Source of the DNA: Lachnospiraceae bacterium
GTDB taxonomy: Bacteria; Bacillota; Clostridia; Lachnospirales; Lachnospiraceae
Length of the DNA: 64,000 bases
Assembly: GCA_021628825.1 (NCBI GenBank)
Contig: JAJXRY010000001.1
Span: 1,178,001 to 1,242,000 of the forward strand
Direction: 5' to 3'
Each line of letters opens with the position of its first letter. Within the stretch, counting starts at the first letter, position 1. Positions 59,149 to 64,000 of the stretch are shown here, piece after piece. The position numbers and the translations under genes were made by a program. The notes under the pieces were generated by a model. That model worked only from the letters and a program-made list of their open reading frames with translations. It did no database searches and had not been told where the DNA came from.

Positions 59149-60404
59149 TTAGAAGATCCGGCGGACGCCAAGCGGTGTACGGTAATTCACATCCGAAATC
59201 TTAATACCGGTCTTCGCAGTGGATGCATGAACAATCTGTCCATTACCAATGTAAATTGCCACATGTCCGGAGTAACAGATGATGTCACCCGGCTGTGCAT
59301 TTGCAAGTCCGTCTACCGCTGTTCCCACACTTCGGTCACCGGATGAAGAATGCGGCAGGCTTACACCGAAGTTCGCATAAACACTCATAACAAATCCGGA
59401 GCAGTCCGCACCATTCGTAAGGCTCGTTCCACCATATACATACGGGTTACCGACAAACTGGCAGGCATAGCTTGCAACACTCTGTCCAAGTGCGCTTCCA
59501 CCTGTTGCATATACAACCGGAGCTTCACTGGTAGTAGCAGAGCTTTCACTCTGTGCTGCCTTGCGGTTCTTCTCTTCTGCCTTCCGTGCAGCCTCTAAAG
59601 CGGCCTTACGTTCTGCTTCTTCCTTGGCAAGACGGGCTTCCTCTTCTTCCTTGGATTCGGCTTTTACAAATTCAGTAGATAAGGTAACATAGTCGAGGGA
59701 TACATAGCCATCACCTTCCTCGATATTAACCTTAACCCAGTTATCCAATTCTTCCGTAACAAGGAGCTGATCCTGAATCGGAACAAGACCAAGTACGGTC
59801 GCATCCAGCGAAGGCTCTTCACGAACCTTTAAAGTAGTTGTCGTAACGGTTGCGATCCGGTTGCCTACTTCTTTTGCAAGGGCAACGGCATCGTCGCCGG
59901 TGACACAGTATTCTGCTTTGACATAACCGGTTACGGAACCGGATGTGATCTTATACCAGCCGTTGTCTTCTTCAATAAATTCTCCAACGGACTTATCATA
60001 AAGCTTGCCAAGGATCTCTCCTTCTTCACTCGGAATGCTCCGTACATTCACATAGTCATTCACCTGTGCGATCACAAGAGACTTAAATCCTTCTTCTTCT
60101 TTCTTATTCGCAATTTCCCGTTCCTTTTCGTTAACGGTCTTTGTTGTGGTTGCTTCAGCAGTTTCCTTTACTTCCTTCCGGGAAGTTTTCGGAACACTGT
60201 TATTGCTGACGGTATCGTCCTTTTCATCCTGTATGTTCTTAACACTTGTGCCTTCGGATGCCAGATAAAAATCCACTCCGGCAGAAGGAAGGCCGTTAGA
60301 TTCTTTCGCTTGTGTATCTATCGTCATGCCGTTTAACAGAAGCATGGATGCAAAGCCAAATGCCATAAAGCGTACCGGCATTTTTTTCTCTTTCTCTGTT
60401 GCAT
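59149..60404 (-). CDS. Secreted NlpC/P60 endopeptidase with SH3 domains
   Basis: About 418 residues. A signal peptide (RFMAFGFASMLLLNGMTIDT ending near QAKES), two SH3b domains (VIAQVNDYVNVRSIPSEEGE and TTTTLKVREEPSLDATVLGL), a charged helical linker and a C-terminal NlpC/P60 domain with catalytic Cys in GADCSGFVMSVYANFG, His in CYSGHVAIYIGNG and a third polar residue in IVHAST. It cleaves peptidoglycan stem peptides. The frame to 60426 overlaps a GGAGG site that points to ATG 60404; that start joins the body through a one-base change in the A7 run near 60387. Own terminator. Confidence 0.92.
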
Positions 60405-60549
60405 GATATCCTCCATAATTTTTCATAAACCCGGTTATAATTGTTACAAAATTATTACGTTCGTTAACAAATATAACACTTTCCTCTTCTCATGTCAAAT
60501 GCCGGAAAAATGTTCCAGCGCTTACTATGCCTGGAAAATACTCCAGTAC

Positions 60550-61463
60550 TTACTTATGATTGAGGAAAGCTTCTACAGAGGTAATGGCATTGGCTCCATC
60601 GGCAACGGCTGTCACAATCTGGCGGAGCTTTTTCGTCCGGATGTCACCTGCGGCAAAAATTCCCGGCTTCTTCGTCATGCCGTCTTCTCCTGCAATGAGA
60701 TATCCCTTTTCATCGCAGACATCCATTCCCAGAAGCAGCCGGCTTACCGGCACAATGCCTACGGCAATAAATACGCCGTCCACCGGAAGCTCCTGTGTTT
60801 CTTCCGTTTTCACATTTTTTTAACGCAAGCGCTTCCACCTGATCTTCGCCTTTGATTTCCGTTGCTACCGTATCCCACAGGATTTCCACATTGGGAAGTG
60901 CCTGTAATGCCTCCTGTAAGGACTTCGCAGCACGAAGCTCGTCTCTTCTGTGGACGAGATAGACCTTGGTACAGTTTCTTGCAAGAAAAATGGCATCCTC
61001 GACTGCCACATCACCGCCGCCGACAACCGCCACCGTGCGGTTTCTGAAAAAAAGCTCCATCGCAGGTTGCACAATAGGATACACCCATTCCGGCAAGCTC
61101 TTCTTCTCCCGGAATATTCAGCTTCGCATGTTCTGCTCCCATTGCTGCCACAATAGTTTTCGTTTTTAATTCTCCCCTGGAAGTCGTAACAAGATATCCA
61201 TCTCCGCTTTCTTCCACGCGGAGCACCTCTGCCTCCTGAAACTCACAGGAAAGCCCGTCCGCATGCTCCCGGAAGCGCATTCCCAGATCAAATCCGTTGA
61301 TTCCCGGAAAACCCGGATAATTGTCTACCTCATAGGTTGTTAAGACCTGTCCGCCGCTCATGGTGCTCTGTTCTACCGTAATGGCTCTAAGGCCTGCTCT
61401 TTTTGCATAAATCGAAGCGGAGAGTCCCGCAGGACCGGCTCCGATAATTACTACATCATACAT
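60550..61463 (-). CDS. trxB: Thioredoxin-disulfide reductase
   Basis: FAD-dependent reduction of thioredoxin by NADPH. FAD motif DVVIIGAGPAGLSASIYAKR, redox-active pair in VSYCATCDGAFF, NAD(P)-binding VAVVGGGDVAVEDAIFLA and the C-terminal FAD contact PGIFAAGDIRTKKLRQIVTA. About 305 residues. Breaks near 61065 and 60822, both in T runs. ATG 61463 follows AAGGAAGGG. It lies behind the fabG-like gene on the same strand. Confidence 0.93.
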
Positions 61464-61522
61464 GTTTTTCCCTTCCTTACTCAAAAATGATCCACAGGAT
61501 CATTTTCTCATATACATGGCAA

Positions 61523-62242
61523 CTAAATCCAGCCGCCATCCATCGTGATCACCTGACCGGTCAGATACGCCGGTGAATGAAGCACCTGTGAAATCATTTC
61601 TGCCGCTTCTGCGCAGGTTCCCATCCGGTCAGCCGGGATCTCTTCCTTTAATGCGCGACGCTCTTCTTCCGAAAAACAACGGTTCATCTGCGTATCAATC
61701 ACACCAAACGCCACCGCATTGACCTGAATATTGCTCGGTGCCAGCTCCTTGGCAAGTGCCCTTGTAAAACTGTTGATTCCACCTTTGGAAGCACTGTATG
61801 CAACCTCCATGGATGCACCGACATTTCCCCACACCGAAGAAACAAAAAGAAGCTTTCCTTCCTTACGGTGTACCATCTGCGGGATCAACTCATGGCTTAA
61901 ATAAAAGCAGGAATTGAGATTCGTATCGATCACACGATTCCACTCCCCCAGCGTCATATCACTCAAAAGCCCGATATGGGAAATTCCGGCATTGTGAATC
62001 AGTACGTCAACCGGTCCGGCCTGCTGCAGCATGGAAGTAACCTGCTGCGAATCCGAAACATCACAGGCATAAGCCTCACAGGAAATACCGGATTCCGCTT
62101 TCAGTTCTCCGGCAAGAAGCCGGAGCTTTTCTATGGAATTTTTACACACCAGACAGAGATCATAATTTTCATAAGCAAGACGCCTTGCCACTGCTTCTCC
62201 GATTCCTCTGGATGCCCCTGTAATCAACGCCCGTTTCTTCAT
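61523..62242 (-). CDS. fabG: 3-oxoacyl-ACP reductase-like SDR
   Basis: Intact, 239 residues, short-chain dehydrogenase. NADP-binding loop ITGASRGIGEAVARRL, then DVLIHNAGISHIGLL, catalytic Ser in LLFVSSVWGN and the YxxxK pair in VAYSASKGGINSFTRALAKE; the C-terminus ends TGQVITMDGGWI. It is near FabG, but outside a fatty-acid operon, so the true substrate may differ; the symbol is tentative. Confidence 0.85.
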   Translation of the reverse strand: MKKRALITGASRGIGEAVARRLAYENYDLCLVCKNSIEKLRLLAGELKAESGISCEAYACDVSDSQQVTSMLQQAGPVDVLIHNAGISHIGLLSDMTLGEWNRVIDTNLNSCFYLSHELIPQMVHRKEGKLLFVSSVWGNVGASMEVAYSASKGGINSFTRALAKELAPSNIQVNAVAFGVIDTQMNRCFSEEERRALKEEIPADRMGTCAEAAEMISQVLHSPAYLTGQVITMDGGWI

Positions 62243-62320
62243 TCTTCCCTCCCGGGACTGCCTTTTTACTTCCGCATATTGTAACTTATTCAGAACCCCA
62301 TTCGTAAAACCTGCTGATCT

Positions 62321-63212
62321 TTATCGTTTTAACTGTGGGAATACATCAATTTCTTCTATATAATTAACCCATCCCAGGTGATATGCCGTAACCGGTGAAA
62401 GCTCATTCTGAATCTCACTGTTGTTCAGACGTCCCTTTTCATCCTTTACCGTGTACATAATCTCATCCGGATAGGCCTTTTTCACGTATTCACAGACCTC
62501 TTCGGTATACTCCGCATCCTCATACAGGTCATGTGCCCCGAAAAGATGCAGAATTTCATGTGCATAAACTGCCGGAACTTCCCCTGCAAACATCACAAGG
62601 CTTTCCTGCGGATTATCCACACCATCATAACAGATTGCATAGGTGCTTCCCTTATGATTGACAAAAAAACAATCGTTGCAATTCCTTTTGCCTTATATTC
62701 CTTACAAAGTGCCTCATAATCAATCTGCTCGTCGAGCCATCCGGCAATTTCCTCATCCAGTGCTTCTTCGTAATCTTCCCCATCCTTCAGGGAAAAGTTG
62801 ATCCGTGCACTTCCTGTCAGATCTTCATTTTCTTCAAAATCAACCACGAGATCTACCTTCTTATGATAGCTTTTCGCTTCGGTTTCCATGTATTCTTTGG
62901 CAATTTCAAGATTTTTTTAATGCTTTCTTCTTATCCCGGTCTGTCCATTTCGCATCCGGGGTATCCACAAAAGAGACTGTAAATTAAATTCTTTCCTTCC
63001 AGACTCTTTGCACTTCCAAGTTTATAGCTGCTTCTCGGATTTCCCAGTTCTCCCGGCTCCGGTGTTGCCAAAGGCTCCTCACTTACTGTTGCCGTCGGTA
63101 CCGGAGTCTGTTTCACACTTCCCTTTCCCGCTGCCTGTAACGGCATTCCGCAGACCGCCTCTGCTGTAAGAACCGCGCCTAATCCCAGCGCAGCAATTCT
63201 GATTCCTGACAT
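62321..63212 (-). CDS. Secreted zincin metalloprotease-like protein (frame broken)
   Basis: About 295 residues. Signal peptide (IRIAALGLGAVLTAEAVCGM), a Thr/Pro-rich linker, then a domain with YHKKVDLVVDFEENEDLTG, and a metzincin-type zinc site VYAHEILHLFGAHDLY (HExxHxxGxxD). A downstream YTVKDEKGRLNN could contain the Met-turn region (EIMYT). Breaks near 62975, 62920 and 62665. ATG 63212 has GAGG upstream; GTG 63224 is an alternative that adds MRKF. A promoter lies at 63294-63322. No known family name is assigned; extracellular or spore-coat proteolysis is possible. Confidence 0.75.
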
Positions 63213-63293
63213 AAATTTCCTCACGATTCTTTCCTAAATAGGAATATGGCTTTTATACCTATTCTATCTCCTCAAGATAACGATATCCATACG

Positions 63294-63322
63294 ATGATAA
63301 CAAAATACCATCTGAATTGCAA
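63294..63322 (-). promoter_or_regulatory. Promoter of the secreted zincin gene
   Basis: On the minus strand TTGCAA (63322-63317) and TATCAT (63299-63294) are 17 bases apart. Confidence 0.6.
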
Positions 63323-63356
63323 CCGCTAAAAAACGCGCAACTCTACCCAAAACCAA

Positions 63357-63853
63357 TCAGGCCAATTTTTCAGCCAGCTCGGCAACGACCTCCCGGATCA
63401 TTTTTCCTTCACAATTCAGGGTAATATCGGCATATTTCTCATACAATGGTGTACGCTCCTCATAAAGATCCCTTAACGTCTGTCCCTCTTTCAATGCCAC
63501 CCCGCGCTCCTGCAGATCCCCAAGACGCTCTGCCACCGCCTCATAGGAAAGCTGAAGATAAACCACGCTGCCGATCTCCTTAAGATGCTCCATTGCTTTC
63601 GCACTATAGACCACGCTTCCCCCTGTCGCAATCACCGTCCTGTCACAGCAAAGGGAGGCATTAATCTCGCCTTCCACCTGCAAAAATCCATCTGTACCCT
63701 TTTCCTCAATGATTTCGTGAAGCATCTTCCCGGTTCTGTCCTGAATCACCAGGTCACTATCCATAAAGTGATAGCCAAGCTTTTTTTGGCAATCACAACA
63801 CCTACTGTACTTTTGCCCGCACCGGGCATCCCGATCAAAACAAGATTGTTCAA
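63357..63853 (-). CDS. aroK: Shikimate kinase
   Basis: About 166 residues. P-loop LIGMPGAGKSTVGV, then LGYHFMDSDLVIQDRTGKML (shikimate-binding Asp and Arg region), VIATGGSVVYSAKAMEHL and ERTPLYEKYADITL, which fit the nucleoside-kinase fold of AroK. Start is probably TTG 63853 with AAAGGACGG upstream; ATG 63883 has no site. One break in the A7 run near 63786 separates VVIAKK from KLGYHFMD. Catalyses phosphorylation of shikimate in the aromatic amino acid pathway. Confidence 0.9.
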
Positions 63854-63940
63854 TGTATGTATGTCCGTCCTTTCTCTTTGCATTTCCACTTTTGAACGCT
63901 ATGCTCCCAGTATAAATCATGTAGCTTCTTTGTACAACCG

Positions 63941-64000
63941 TTACTCTGACGAAAACCTGTTACGTCGATTTTGCTCCGGAGCATATACGGTTTCATCTGA
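63941..64000 (-). CDS. Possible 3' end of an upstream gene
   Basis: An open minus-strand frame enters from the window edge and stops at 63941 with the tail ETVYAPEQNRRNRFSSE. Too short to identify; an aroK neighbour on the same strand would fit. Confidence 0.25.
   Translation of the reverse strand, partial: SDETVYAPEQNRRNRFSSE

Overview
The window looks like chromosomal DNA from a spore-forming, butyrate-producing clostridium, most likely Lachnospiraceae. The evidence is a complete butyryl-CoA operon (thl-crt-hbd-bcd-etfB-etfA), spoVAC and spoVAD, GatCAB together with GlnRS, families typical of that group (DUF6062, DUF6106, DUF2225, NlpC/P60 with SH3 repeats) and AT-rich intergenic regions with good Shine-Dalgarno sites. 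No rRNA, tRNA, CRISPR array, prophage or IS transposase was seen.

Layout. 1-2.1 kb: a TIM-barrel protein and a type III toxin-antitoxin locus (toxI RNA repeats, terminator, ToxN toxin). 2.2-4.6 kb: a MATE exporter and its LacI-type regulator, with two matching operator palindromes. 4.7-12.4 kb: spoVAD and spoVAC, separated by a heterodimeric ABC exporter and an MBOAT/SGNH acyl-transfer pair, all on one strand. 12.4-24 kb: DUF6062 with a TetR regulator, an acidic membrane-anchored protein, DUF2225, glnS, a GGDEF-EAL protein, guaB, DUF6106, a membrane protein and a methyltransferase. 24-29 kb: aspartate-family amino acid genes (ACT regulator, hom, apgM-type proposed homoserine kinase, lysC). 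29-33.5 kb: gatB, gatA, gatC behind a thiolase. 33.7-37.4 kb: an amino acid/sodium symporter under a glycine riboswitch, then a class II aldolase and mtnA (a likely DHAP shunt). 38-43 kb: an AraC regulator, an Rpn-family protein, uxuA and uxuB. 43-50 kb: the butyrate operon. 50-58 kb: hflK/hflC, an M23 peptidase, an AraC regulator divergent from a sugar isomerase/oxidoreductase pair, and a GT-C-like membrane protein. 58-64 kb: hpf, DnaA-box-like repeats, NlpC/P60, trxB, a FabG-like reductase, a secreted zincin and aroK.

More than half of the protein genes are broken by one-base indels, mostly in A or T runs, while the protein continues in another frame. This hits essential genes (guaB, glnS, lysC, spoVAD) and is better explained by sequencing error than by gene decay. 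I therefore annotate these as single genes over their full span and state where the frame breaks.

The most interesting items are the type III toxin-antitoxin locus, the split spoVA cluster, the LacI/MATE operator pair, the palindrome over the thiolase-gatCAB promoter, the DnaA-box-like cluster far from any dnaA gene, and a family of small inverted repeats, one copy of which lies inside the butyrate operon. I do not see a clearly undescribed multi-gene system.
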